Shown one piece after another: positions 31,964 to 39,427 of a stretch of DNA of 39,427 nucleotides (position 1 is its first letter; each line of letters opens with the position of its first letter). The notes below the pieces were generated by a model that saw only the letters and a program-made list of their open reading frames with translations, had not been told where the DNA came from and made no database searches. Position numbers and translations under genes: made by a program. Source of the DNA: an uncultured Bacteroides sp. GTDB taxonomy: Bacteria; Bacteroidota; Bacteroidia; Bacteroidales; Bacteroidaceae. The stretch lies in assembly GCA_947071285.1 (NCBI GenBank), contig CAMTFK010000013.1:1-39427 (forward strand). Direction: 5' to 3'.

Positions 31964-32085
31964 AAGCTACGAGCTACAAAGCTACGGGATACAAGTAGCT
32001 GCGCTATGTTTGCGGGTAAATAATTATTTGCCCAGCCATCACGCCGAAAGGCACTTGTAGCCCGTAGCTTTGTAGCTCGTAGCTT
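31964..32085. repeat. Heptad palindrome with a second palindrome nested in its loop
   Basis: Arms 31964-31996 and 32053-32085 match at 32 of 33. The loop starts AGCTGCGCTATG and ends CCGAAAGGC. Inside it 32014-32033 is a near-perfect 20-bp palindrome (GGGTAAATAA with TTATTTGCCC). The outer end is 8 bp from the OmpA gene stop. Confidence 0.88.
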
Positions 32086-32093
32086 CTTATATC

Positions 32094-32768
32094 TTAGTTT
32101 CCTGCTTCCGCATTCTTAATCATCTGTTCGCTGGCATACATATAAATATCCACGCGGCGGTTCTGACTTGCCGTCATGCTGTCATCATACTGATTGTAGC
32201 CCACACCTTCCACTTTCTTGAATTGTGCAGGAGACACACCGCAATCTTGCAGATAGTTTTCTACCGTATACGCGCGGTCCTTTGAAACTTTCATGTTAGC
32301 TTCATACGTACCCACCTTGTCGGTATGTCCTACAATAGCGATGTCTGTCGTCGGGTCTTCTTTCAAAATCTGAGCCAGTTCGCGCAGTGAAGCTTTAGAC
32401 GTATTGCTCAGTGTAGAAGAGTTGAAACCGAACAGAATGCCCGATTCAAAAGTAACCTTCACCGCAGCGAGTCCGTTGTTGTCCGTCACCTTCTCCACCT
32501 GTGCACCTTCAATCTTGGCAGCTTCCGCAGCCTTCTTATCCATCTTATGCCCGATGGCAACACCTGCACCCGTACCTACCGCCGCACCGACAGCCGCACC
32601 AATGGCAGCGCCCTTGCCTTTACCGATAAGTCCGCCGATGATTGCCCCGGCTGCTGCACCGGATCCACCACCAATCACACCACCTTTTGCAGTGTTATTC
32701 ATTGTGCTGCAACTTCCTAATATAATGGCACAGCTTAACAACAGTGCCGTAATTTTCATCTTTCTCAT
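32094..32768 (-). CDS. OmpA-family lipoprotein with glycine-zipper segment
   Basis: 224 residues. The signal peptide ends in a lipobox (ILGSC) with the lipidated Cys near residue 20, so it is anchored in a membrane. Residues about 28-75 are a glycine zipper (repeats of GAAAGAIIGG type), often found in membrane-spanning or oligomerising segments. The OmpA domain (about 105-215) has GHTDKVGTYEANMKVSKDRA and QNRRVDIYM, the peptidoglycan-binding residues. The likely role is to link the outer membrane to the cell wall. A second ATG nine bases later (MKITALLL) is an equally good start. A -7 box stands 37 nt upstream. Confidence 0.92.
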   Translation of the reverse strand: MRKMKITALLLSCAIILGSCSTMNNTAKGGVIGGGSGAAAGAIIGGLIGKGKGAAIGAAVGAAVGTGAGVAIGHKMDKKAAEAAKIEGAQVEKVTDNNGLAAVKVTFESGILFGFNSSTLSNTSKASLRELAQILKEDPTTDIAIVGHTDKVGTYEANMKVSKDRAYTVENYLQDCGVSPAQFKKVEGVGYNQYDDSMTASQNRRVDIYMYASEQMIKNAEAGN

Positions 32769-32805
32769 ACTTTTTCTTTTTAATGTTTTACCGTAATTAG
32801 TAATG

Positions 32806-32813
32806 CAAATTTA
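32806..32813 (-). promoter_or_regulatory. -7 box upstream of the OmpA gene
   Basis: TAAATTTG on the minus strand, exact match to TAnnTTTG. No good -33 box at normal distance. Confidence 0.5.
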
Positions 32814-32864
32814 GATATATAACAATTATTCTGTAGCTATGTTCAGTTCATTTATTCGTCTTTT

Positions 32865-34193
32865 TTAGAGAATTTTTCTTTTTATAATAATAAACCACAG
32901 TGTGAGGATGATTCCCTTGGCAATGGTCGTTGCACTTACAGCCCACCAAATAGCGTCCACACCCATTCCCAAATGTACGAGGAATAAGGCAATAGGGATA
33001 CGCATGTAGTTGCATGATATGCTGATGATAGCAGGAGGAACCGTTCTTCCCAATCCGTAGAAAACCCCTTGCATAGTGATTTCCAGCATCATGAAGAGTT
33101 GCGAATAACCGTCTATGCGCAGAAAGTCACCGCCTATGCGATAAGCGTCCGGTTCGGGTACAAAGATGGAAAATACTTCGCTTCCGAAGAAGATGAATAG
33201 CAGTGAACAGAGTGTGCCGAATATGGACGTCATCCACAGCGTAGTACGCCAGGCTTTCTTCACTCTCGACTTTTCTCCGGCAGCATAGTTCTGTGCAATG
33301 AAAGTACTCAATCCGGTAGAGAAGCCTTGTGAGGTATTCCAGGTGATGGCTTCTATCTGTCCTCCGGTGGTGAAAGCCATAAGGCCGAGGTGTCCGCCCT
33401 GTTCCGATGCGGTGCGTGAAAGGAACATATTGACGAAGGCAAACAGCGTGTTGAGCGTAGCTACCGGGAGTCCCAGCTTAAAAATACGTTTTGTATATTT
33501 TCCTTTCAGCCGGGTAAGGAAAGGGAAACCACCCAACAAATCGTCCTTGCAACGTAGCTGATAGACAAAGATACCGAATACCGTTGCCTCAGACAACCAT
33601 GTGGCAAGCGCCGCACCTACCGTTCCCCAACCGAAGCCGAAGATGAAAAGCGGGTCGAGTATAATATTCATAATCAACCCAGTGCCACTGATGTAGAAAG
33701 GAGTTTTGCTTCGTCCTGCCGCATTATATATTCCGGTGAAAGCGGCAGAGAGGAATACGAAAGGAAATCCGGTTGAGACTATGCGCAGATAAGTAATGGC
33801 ATTTTCCGTGATATGCTCTTCCAACTCGAATATGTGTAAGATAGGGCTGGCAAAGAGGAATAGCAAAGCTCCCCAGCATACTGAAATCAGCAATGCAATA
33901 CTGATGTTATGCGAGGCGAATTGCCGCGCATCCTGTTCGCTGCGTGCCCCGATAGACTGCCCTACACTGACTTCGGAGCCTACCTTATTCAACAAAGCGA
34001 TGGAGCCGGACATCCAGGTCAGTATCCCTACTGCACCGACAGCAGCAACGGCTTCACTACCCAAACGGCCTACCCATGCCATATCCGTCAGACTGTACGC
34101 CATCTGGATGAACGAGGTAGCCATAATAGGTATTGCCAGATTGAACAACTGGCGGTTAATAGGTCCTTGTGTCAGACTTTTTATTCCTTGCAT
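32865..34193 (-). CDS. MATE-family efflux transporter
   Basis: Inner-membrane drug or metabolite exporter driven by Na+ or H+. 442 residues, about twelve helices in two homologous halves. LTQGPINRQLFNLAIPIMAT and QMAYSLTDMAWVGRLGSEAVAAVG are the typical MATE start. SVGQSIGARSEQDARQFASH in the first half parallels FIAQNYAAGEKSRVKKAWRT in the second. It stands alone, with its own -7 box and a palindrome upstream. The substrate is not predictable. Confidence 0.95.
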   Translation of the reverse strand: MQGIKSLTQGPINRQLFNLAIPIMATSFIQMAYSLTDMAWVGRLGSEAVAAVGAVGILTWMSGSIALLNKVGSEVSVGQSIGARSEQDARQFASHNISIALLISVCWGALLFLFASPILHIFELEEHITENAITYLRIVSTGFPFVFLSAAFTGIYNAAGRSKTPFYISGTGLIMNIILDPLFIFGFGWGTVGAALATWLSEATVFGIFVYQLRCKDDLLGGFPFLTRLKGKYTKRIFKLGLPVATLNTLFAFVNMFLSRTASEQGGHLGLMAFTTGGQIEAITWNTSQGFSTGLSTFIAQNYAAGEKSRVKKAWRTTLWMTSIFGTLCSLLFIFFGSEVFSIFVPEPDAYRIGGDFLRIDGYSQLFMMLEITMQGVFYGLGRTVPPAIISISCNYMRIPIALFLVHLGMGVDAIWWAVSATTIAKGIILTLWFIIIKRKIL

Positions 34194-34228
34194 TCTCTTT
34201 TTGCAGACTATATATCAAATACGGGCTG

Positions 34229-34236
34229 CAAATTTA
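34229..34236 (-). promoter_or_regulatory. -7 box upstream of the MATE gene
   Basis: TAAATTTG on the minus strand, exact TAnnTTTG, 35 nt before the start codon. A degenerate -33 (TTCG) stands 20 bp further up. Confidence 0.55.
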
Positions 34237-34301
34237 CGGATTATTTGTTAATAATACGAATGGGTTGTTGAAATTGGTTTGTTATTGTAGGGTTATGAAT
34301 C

Positions 34302-34386
34302 AGTTACGAGCTACGGGCTACAAGCTACAAGTGCCTTTCGGAACATAGCGCAGCCACTTGTAGCTTGTAGCCTGTAGCTCGTAACT
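34302..34386. repeat. Heptad palindrome, 31-bp arms
   Basis: Arms 34302-34332 and 34356-34386 match at 30 of 31, and the odd pair would be G-U in RNA. Units are AGTTACG, AGCTACG, GGCTACA and AGCTACA. The loop on the minus strand reads GGCTGCGCTATGTTCCGAAA, close to the loop at 31997-32052. It lies 35 bp from the stop of the downstream-strand gene at 34422. Confidence 0.88.
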
Positions 34387-34421
34387 TTATTCCTTTTTTA
34401 TTAATAATAGTGCTGACTTTT

Positions 34422-34829
34422 TCAAACTTTTCTATGGATAAACTTTCCCTCAATCCAGTAAGTGGCATGATTGGCTTTGAACTTTAAAATCACATAAGTC
34501 GGGTCGGTTGGTCCACCGGGAAAATGATTGATGAACCAATCCTGCCAAAGTTCCAGTTTGATGTCCGCATCTGTGATTACCTCTACATCACCAGTCATGC
34601 AAACGCTGTCTCCCTGGGCGTAGAAGCATAAACCGCCTTTGGGATTCTTGCGGAAATCCTCCGTCTTCCACGAAGTGTCTCCGGTGGACATCCAGACAGT
34701 GGAGATACCTTCGGCTTTTATCATGCTCATCGGTACAGGGCGGGGATACCCTTCCTTGTTTATAGAAGTGAGAACTACTACCTCGCTCTTTTGAAGCATT
34801 TCTGCGGCTTTCTTTTCAAGTGTTTCCAT
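34422..34829 (-). CDS. Pyridoxamine 5'-phosphate oxidase-like flavin-binding protein
   Basis: 135 residues with the split-barrel fold of PNPOx-like and general-stress-protein-26 proteins, which bind FMN, F420 or haem. EVVVLTSINKEGYPRPVPMS is the strand pair at the start, STVWMSTGDTSWKTEDFRKNP the middle. The short length and lack of the PdxH C terminus argue against a vitamin B6 oxidase. The true reaction is unknown. It has its own -7 box and no co-transcribed partner on close spacing. Confidence 0.85.
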   Translation of the reverse strand: METLEKKAAEMLQKSEVVVLTSINKEGYPRPVPMSMIKAEGISTVWMSTGDTSWKTEDFRKNPKGGLCFYAQGDSVCMTGDVEVITDADIKLELWQDWFINHFPGGPTDPTYVILKFKANHATYWIEGKFIHRKV

Positions 34830-34858
34830 TTTATAATCTATTTAGTTGATTGATGGTA

Positions 34859-34866
34859 CAAAGATA
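34859..34866 (-). promoter_or_regulatory. -7 box upstream of the PNPOx-like gene
   Basis: TATCTTTG on the minus strand, exact match, 29 nt before the start codon. No -33 box recognised. Confidence 0.55.
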
Positions 34867-34905
34867 AGCAGCCGGAGAGATTACTTTATTGTATAAAAAC
34901 GACAT

Positions 34906-35724
34906 TTATGCTTCTACATAAGTCAGCGTGGCTTCTTCTTCCGATGTTGGCCGGCTCATAAAGGAACAGGCGGTGCTACCGGACAAATTCTTTATCTCCC
35001 TTGACAGGTGTGGCACGTCATAATACCCTGCATGGACAGCGGTCGACAACAGACTGTCGCAAGTATTGTTTCTCAGTAGATCTACGGCATTTTTGAACTT
35101 CATAATCCTGCTGTATATCTTGGGAGTATATCCGGTGTTCATCTTGAATTTGCGTTCGAACTGTCGCTGGCACAGACAAATATCATCCATTAGCGATTGT
35201 ATAGGGAGCTTCCCCTGATATCGGTTTATCCGTTCTATGGCAAATGTAATCTGCGGGTCTGCCGATAAATCATGTTTGTATAATGACCTGATGAACAATT
35301 CTTCTATAATCTTCACCCGGTCTCCCAAACTGCTTTCTTCACACAATCTTTCGGCGAATGAGGCATCGAAGAAATTGCTGACTTCGTCGGCATTAATTCT
35401 CTGGTTGGTGAGTTCGTGCAGGGGAAGCCGGATGAAACGGGATAATCCGCAAGGCAGAAAGCGGACGCCCAGCATATGAATCGTTTCTGTATATGCCGCT
35501 AATTCCGAATAAGTATTCATTGGTCCGATGAAGTAGGCACGGTAAGGTTTCATCCTCAAATCACTGTTTACGGCTTGTGTTGCTTCTCCAAGAGTGAAGA
35601 TGAAGTCTGTACACCCGTCAGGCAGTATATTAATGCGCATTCCATATTCGGGATTGCCTTTTAATTCCCAATATTTGTCGATATAGGGAGCGAGCAGGGG
35701 GCAGGGCGAGTATTCCTTATACAT
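34906..35724 (-). CDS. AraC-family transcriptional regulator
   Basis: 272 residues. The N-terminal half (1-155) resembles the sensory domain common to AraC regulators that start YxPxPxLxPYIxxYW; here EYSPCPLLAPYIDKYWELKG, with ILPDGCTDFIFTLGE. The C-terminal half holds two helix-turn-helix units: the first at LPIQSLMDDICLCQRQFERK, the second at AVDLLRNNTCDSLLSTAVHAG with DVPHLSREIKNLSG. The target is unknown; the divergent or adjacent genes (PNPOx-like, TMEM175) are candidates. Confidence 0.88.
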   Translation of the reverse strand: MYKEYSPCPLLAPYIDKYWELKGNPEYGMRINILPDGCTDFIFTLGEATQAVNSDLRMKPYRAYFIGPMNTYSELAAYTETIHMLGVRFLPCGLSRFIRLPLHELTNQRINADEVSNFFDASFAERLCEESSLGDRVKIIEELFIRSLYKHDLSADPQITFAIERINRYQGKLPIQSLMDDICLCQRQFERKFKMNTGYTPKIYSRIMKFKNAVDLLRNNTCDSLLSTAVHAGYYDVPHLSREIKNLSGSTACSFMSRPTSEEEATLTYVEA

Positions 35725-35743
35725 ATATAATAGGTCTTATGCG

Positions 35744-35751
35744 CAAAGATA
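35744..35751 (-). promoter_or_regulatory. -7 box upstream of the AraC gene
   Basis: TATCTTTG on the minus strand, exact match, 19 nt before the start codon and just after the TMEM175 stop. Confidence 0.55.
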
Positions 35752-35758
35752 GCAATTT

Positions 35759-36334
35759 TTATTTTTCCATCTCCTTTTCCAGTCGTTTGCTCGGCATCAC
35801 CCACAGGCAAGCCATCAGGAAATATAAGAAAATAGATATCCATACACAGACAAAAGCAAGCGGTATGGCACTGAAATAAATGAGAATGGATATCTTTTCT
35901 TTCTTTCCTCCGGCGTGGAGTCTTCTCAACGGGAAGTCTTCGCCATGATAACGAATCAATGTGCTTTCGAGTATGCGGAAAGCGACGGCACTCATCAGCA
36001 ATACTCCTCCATAGAAAGCTACAGGTACGGGTGACAGATGATTCTTGCCAATCCAGTTTGTAGTGAAGGGTATCAGTGACAACCAGAAAAGCAAATTCAG
36101 GTTTGCCCACAATATGACACCGTTGATGCGATGCGTCACCTGCATAATGTGATGATGGTTAATCCAATAAATGCCGACATAGATATAGCTGAGCAGATAG
36201 CTCACAAATACCGGAACCACCGGAAGCAACGCCTTTAATGTCACTTCATCGGGGGTATCCATAGCCAATACCATGATAGTGATGATGATAGCCATCACCC
36301 CATCGCTAAAAGCTTCTAATCTCCCTTTGTTCAT
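35759..36334 (-). CDS. TMEM175-family ion channel (DUF1211)
   Basis: 191 residues, six predicted helices. The start MNKGRLEAFSDGVMAIIITI holds the family signature R-x3-FSDGV, whose helix lines the pore in bacterial TMEM175 potassium channels. YIYVGIYWINHHHIM is the second conserved segment. One repeat of six helices is expected to assemble as a tetramer in the inner membrane. The role in this organism is unknown. It is 34 bp upstream of the AraC gene on the same strand. Confidence 0.92.
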   Translation of the reverse strand: MNKGRLEAFSDGVMAIIITIMVLAMDTPDEVTLKALLPVVPVFVSYLLSYIYVGIYWINHHHIMQVTHRINGVILWANLNLLFWLSLIPFTTNWIGKNHLSPVPVAFYGGVLLMSAVAFRILESTLIRYHGEDFPLRRLHAGGKKEKISILIYFSAIPLAFVCVWISIFLYFLMACLWVMPSKRLEKEMEK

Positions 36335-36426
36335 ATTCGTTTGTATTACACTTCTGAATATACAACAAAGACGAGGCAGTTTCGTTTTCCGTTTTCAGGG
36401 ATTTTTTTCCCAACTTGGGGGCTTCC

Positions 36427-36930
36427 TTATTTCTGTTCTTTTTCCGATATGTCCAGATCACCCTGGAAGCTGATGGACTGGCGATTCTGCATATTCACAA
36501 ATATAGACGACGAACCGTTACTGAAAATATCAATGTTGAAGCTGAACCTGTCCTCTGTGCTCCGCGCAATGAACCGTACTTTGGCGGTTCCCTTTTTGTC
36601 CCACTCTATCTTATAATCACTGATTGGAGCTTTGAAGTTCAGTCCTTCGCCACCACCATACGGGATGGAGTAGGCGCGTCCGTAGTAGGGAAGGTAGGAT
36701 ATAATGGAATCGTTCCTTACTTCTATCGAATAGGGTGAAGTCAGCGAAACAGAGCGTCCTCTTGAGGGAAGTGCTCTGTTCACATCTATTTTATACTTTT
36801 CAGATAAGACCAGTTCCCTGACAGCTTTCTGTTTCATCTCTTTCTTTTCCTTCTTGGTCTGTGCGGAAAGAGTAGGTGCGCCGATTACTGCTACCAGCAG
36901 TAAAAAGAGACTCATTCGGATTGTTTTCAT
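36427..36930 (-). CDS. DUF4251 domain protein, exported
   Basis: 167 residues with a signal peptide ending in LSAQ at about residue 24. A basic helix (TKKEKKEMKQKAVRELVLS) links to the DUF4251 domain, recognised by NRALPSRGRSVSLTS, DSIISYLPYYGRAYSIPYGG and GLNFKAPISDYKIEW. The family is confined largely to Bacteroidales and has no known function; predicted periplasmic or lipid-proximal by the signal peptide. It stands alone on its own promoter. Confidence 0.9.
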   Translation of the reverse strand: MKTIRMSLFLLLVAVIGAPTLSAQTKKEKKEMKQKAVRELVLSEKYKIDVNRALPSRGRSVSLTSPYSIEVRNDSIISYLPYYGRAYSIPYGGGEGLNFKAPISDYKIEWDKKGTAKVRFIARSTEDRFSFNIDIFSNGSSSIFVNMQNRQSISFQGDLDISEKEQK

Positions 36931-36968
36931 ACATACTATGTTTTAATCGTTTATATGTGAGTAACAAT

Positions 36969-36976
36969 CAAATATA
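36969..36976 (-). promoter_or_regulatory. -7 box upstream of the DUF4251 gene
   Basis: TATATTTG on the minus strand, exact match, 38 nt before the start codon. Confidence 0.55.
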
Positions 36977-37076
36977 CAGATAATGCCCAATGAATGTGTG
37001 CACTTTTAATGATATTTAGATTTATTTCTCCGCAGGAACGAAAGGCTAAATCTACAAAGCTTTTGGAAAAATCTAT

Positions 37077-37084
37077 TATATTTG
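37077..37084 (+). promoter_or_regulatory. -7 box upstream of the propeller regulator
   Basis: TATATTTG on the plus strand, exact match, 20 nt before the ATG at 37105. TTTG at 37062 is too close to be the -33 box. Confidence 0.55.
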
Positions 37085-37104
37085 TATCCCGAATAAACAA
37101 GCCT

Positions 37105-39427
37105 ATGACAGTGCCGGTGAATAACTTGAGAAACATAAAGATTGCATTATTCCTTTTTTTCTGCTTCAGGATAACGTTGACAGCCTATGCCGGCGATTTC
37201 CTGTTCACCTCCATCAATACCTCCCAAGGTCTGAGTGATAACCAGATACGTTTCATTCTTCAATTACCGGACGGCAGGATGGTATTCACCACCAGTGGCA
37301 ATGTCAACCTCTATGATGGCGTGCGCTTCACTTATCTTCATCGCACCGCAGAAGATGTATATCCATTGCGGCAATACGATGGATACTACCGCATCTACCG
37401 GAGCGGAGACTCCCTGCTGTGGGTTAAAGACTATCACAAGCTGATGTGTATTGACCTCTATAAGGAACAATATATCACAGATTTATCTTCCTACTTCCGG
37501 GATAAACATATATCTCGTCCCTTAGACGACCTCTTTGTAGACGACTTGGGACGTACATGGTTACTGATATCCGGCGCTTTGCAAGAACTAAGTAGCGGAA
37601 TACGTATCCTTCTTCCTGACAATGACCCAAGAAAACTACAGGATGTCAATGCAAAGAATCATGCTCTGTATCTATTTTATGATACAGGCGAAGTGGTTTG
37701 CTACGACCTTGGAAATCAAAAAGAACTGTACACCTCCTCCGCTTATCCTCCGTCTGAACGGAACGATTTTTGGAGAACCTCACTTGTCGTCAAAGGTAGC
37801 AAAGGATTCTATCAACTGCGGAATGGGCGTAAAGGCGGCTTATTCTACTTCGATTGGCAGAACCGGACTTGGAAGAAACTATTTGAGCAGGATTACACGC
37901 TGAACACCCTGGTCATCCTTCCCGGCGATGAAAAAGCATATATCAGTTGTGTCCACGGTTTCTGGATTATAGATTTGGTGAACGGGGCACATCAATATTT
38001 CCCTCTGTTGCAGACCAGGAAAGGACAGATTGTCTCCACCGAAATCAGTACCATCTTTCAGGATTTTCAAGGTGGATTATGGATAGGTACCTTGAACCGC
38101 GGATTGCTATATTATCACCCGGCTATGCACAAACTGGCATACGTCGGTCGCAGTTCCTTCCCTGTTCCCCTTGAAGAAGATGTAGTCGTCGAAGGTTTTG
38201 CCGAAGACGAAGCAGGCAATATCTATTTGAAAAATCATTCTCATATCTATCGGTTGGCCGAGAATGAGGACGTGGCTTTGTCCCTGGTTCCGATAACCGC
38301 TTCTTCCATTCCTTCTGAATTATCCGCCCAACTGCAAAGAAGTGCCTCGAACTACCGTTTCAGGGATAAGAATTACACCGCCCTCTGCACCGATTCAAGG
38401 GGCTGGACATGGGGAGGAACATCCGACGGACTGGAACTTTTCACCGGTAAAGAACAGCCACCGCGCATCTTCTATTGCGAAAACGGCCTTAGTAACAACT
38501 TTGTGCAGGCCATCCACGAAGATAGGCATAATGATATTTGGGTAACTACCAGTAATGGCATTTCACGCATTCACGTCAATCCGGATAACCATGATGTCAG
38601 CTTTACCAATTTCAATCAGCAGGATGGTGCTTTGGAGGGAGAGTATATGCAGGGAGCTATTTTTGAAGCCTCTGACGGCACTCTCTATTTCGGAGGAATC
38701 GATGGTTTTAATGTGTTTTGTCCGGATAGTGAGCCGGTAGCTCCGGGGTTGCCATATGCTCCTGTTTTCACCACTTTACGCTTATATGGTGAAAAAGTAA
38801 ATACAGGCGAAAAGTATGGCGGCCGTGTCATACTTCCCCAAACACCTCCTTACACAGAAAATATAGAATTGGATTACAACCAGAACTTCCTTACCTTTGA
38901 GTTTTCCGCCCTGAACTATCTGAACGGTGAGCGTACTTACTACCGCTACCGGTTGGAAGGTGTCGATAAAGACTGGATTCGTGTCTTTGCCGGTGGACAG
39001 AACGGTAGAACGGACGGCACAGGCATTCTTCAAGCTTCTTATACCGACCTCTCTCCGGGCAAGTACACTTTCAAGGTTATGGCTTCGGACAACATCCTGA
39101 AATGGGATGGGAGAGTGCAGGAGGTATCTCTCATCATCCATGCTCCCTGGTGGAAAACGAACACTGCTTATACCTTATATATAATTACATTATTGTTGGT
39201 AACCGTAGTCGGCATCCGACTTTATGTCTACTGGACCCGTAAAAAGATGGAACTCCGGCATAAGGAAGAAATTCTTTTACTCCGCATCCGCAACCTCATA
39301 GAGCAATGCAACAGTTATGAGGCCGAGCAGAAAGCCCGTTCGGAAGAGAACAATCCCCCTGCAACCTGTAGCGTTGTTGAAACGCCCCATGCTCCTAAGC
39401 AAGATGCCGCCGAGTCCGCATTCCTTG
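37105..39427 (+). CDS. Propeller-domain membrane regulator (hybrid two-component type), 3' end missing
   Basis: Open from ATG 37105 to the window end, 774 codons so far. A signal peptide (IALFLFFCFRITLTAYA) leads a periplasmic sensor of Reg_prop repeats, for example INTSQGLSDNQIRFILQLPD, EISTIFQDFQGGLWIGTLNR and GLSNNFVQAIHEDRHNDIWV. A Y_Y_Y domain follows (about 590-677, YYRYRLEGVDKDWIRV and LSPGKYTFKVMASD), then one helix (about 684-706). In Bacteroides this architecture senses glycan pieces and controls polysaccharide loci. After the helix there are 65 polar residues (MELRHKEEILLLRIRNLIEQ and onward) with no histidine-kinase H box where it normally starts, so the output may be a direct DNA-binding domain; the end is not in the window. 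Confidence 0.9.
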   Translation, partial: MTVPVNNLRNIKIALFLFFCFRITLTAYAGDFLFTSINTSQGLSDNQIRFILQLPDGRMVFTTSGNVNLYDGVRFTYLHRTAEDVYPLRQYDGYYRIYRSGDSLLWVKDYHKLMCIDLYKEQYITDLSSYFRDKHISRPLDDLFVDDLGRTWLLISGALQELSSGIRILLPDNDPRKLQDVNAKNHALYLFYDTGEVVCYDLGNQKELYTSSAYPPSERNDFWRTSLVVKGSKGFYQLRNGRKGGLFYFDWQNRTWKKLFEQDYTLNTLVILPGDEKAYISCVHGFWIIDLVNGAHQYFPLLQTRKGQIVSTEISTIFQDFQGGLWIGTLNRGLLYYHPAMHKLAYVGRSSFPVPLEEDVVVEGFAEDEAGNIYLKNHSHIYRLAENEDVALSLVPITASSIPSELSAQLQRSASNYRFRDKNYTALCTDSRGWTWGGTSDGLELFTGKEQPPRIFYCENGLSNNFVQAIHEDRHNDIWVTTSNGISRIHVNPDNHDVSFTNFNQQDGALEGEYMQGAIFEASDGTLYFGGIDGFNVFCPDSEPVAPGLPYAPVFTTLRLYGEKVNTGEKYGGRVILPQTPPYTENIELDYNQNFLTFEFSALNYLNGERTYYRYRLEGVDKDWIRVFAGGQNGRTDGTGILQASYTDLSPGKYTFKVMASDNILKWDGRVQEVSLIIHAPWWKTNTAYTLYIITLLLVTVVGIRLYVYWTRKKMELRHKEEILLLRIRNLIEQCNSYEAEQKARSEENNPPATCSVVETPHAPKQDAAESAFL

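Noticed and set aside
36951..37136. 61-codon minus-strand frame over the promoter of the propeller regulator
   Set aside because: It overlaps the start and signal peptide of the real gene and the promoter regions of both neighbours.

Overview
The window looks like a chromosomal segment of a gut Bacteroides or a close relative. The reasons are promoters of the TTTG / TAnnTTTG type ahead of many genes, no clear Shine-Dalgarno sites, and Bacteroidales-typical families (DUF4251, DUF4492 beside cydAB, a propeller-domain membrane regulator, LA_2272-like repeat protein, T9SS-plug homologue). The species cannot be fixed from sequence alone. No prophage, insertion sequence, CRISPR array or rRNA was seen.

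Layout. 1-93: 3' part of tRNA-Lys(CTT) and a terminator. 165-3950 (+): AspT/YidE-type transporter and class III fructose-1,6-bisphosphatase. 4045-12491 (-): LA_2272-like repeat protein with a serine-type sulfatase, an acyl-CoA synthetase, the GDP-fucose pair gmd-fcl, and a dicarboxylate/amino-acid symporter. 12620-16409 (+): the oxidative pentose phosphate operon gnd-zwf-pgl. 16425-18948: a YhiM/DUF2776 membrane protein (-), a secreted choloylglycine-hydrolase-family enzyme (+) and a 30-residue membrane sORF (-). 19018-26010 (-): a candidate small RNA, then an operon read TolC, MacA-like adaptor, MacB-like ATPase, MacB-like permease, LytS-type histidine kinase, LytTR regulator. 26011-26820: a repeat-rich gene-free region. 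26821-29836 (+): DUF4492 and cytochrome bd oxidase (cydAB). 29912-36930 (-): T9SS-plug homologue, MtgA transglycosylase, OmpA lipoprotein, MATE pump, flavin-type oxidase, AraC regulator, TMEM175 channel, DUF4251 protein. 37105 to the end (+): a propeller-domain membrane regulator cut by the window edge.

The most unusual content is between the genes. At least ten palindromes (arms 13 to 37 bp, several perfect or one mismatch off) stand almost directly on stop codons. Their arms differ in sequence but are all built of degenerate 7-nt repeats (AGTGATT, AGTTATA, AATTATT, AGCTACA types), and the centre carries a shared GCTGCGC core. Single arms without a core lie between the genes of the cyd operon. 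Two unrelated arrays with an exact 22-bp period (8827-8897 and 26585-26662), a GC-rich cruciform, a candidate small RNA with its own promoter and terminator, and a 30-codon membrane sORF are also reported.
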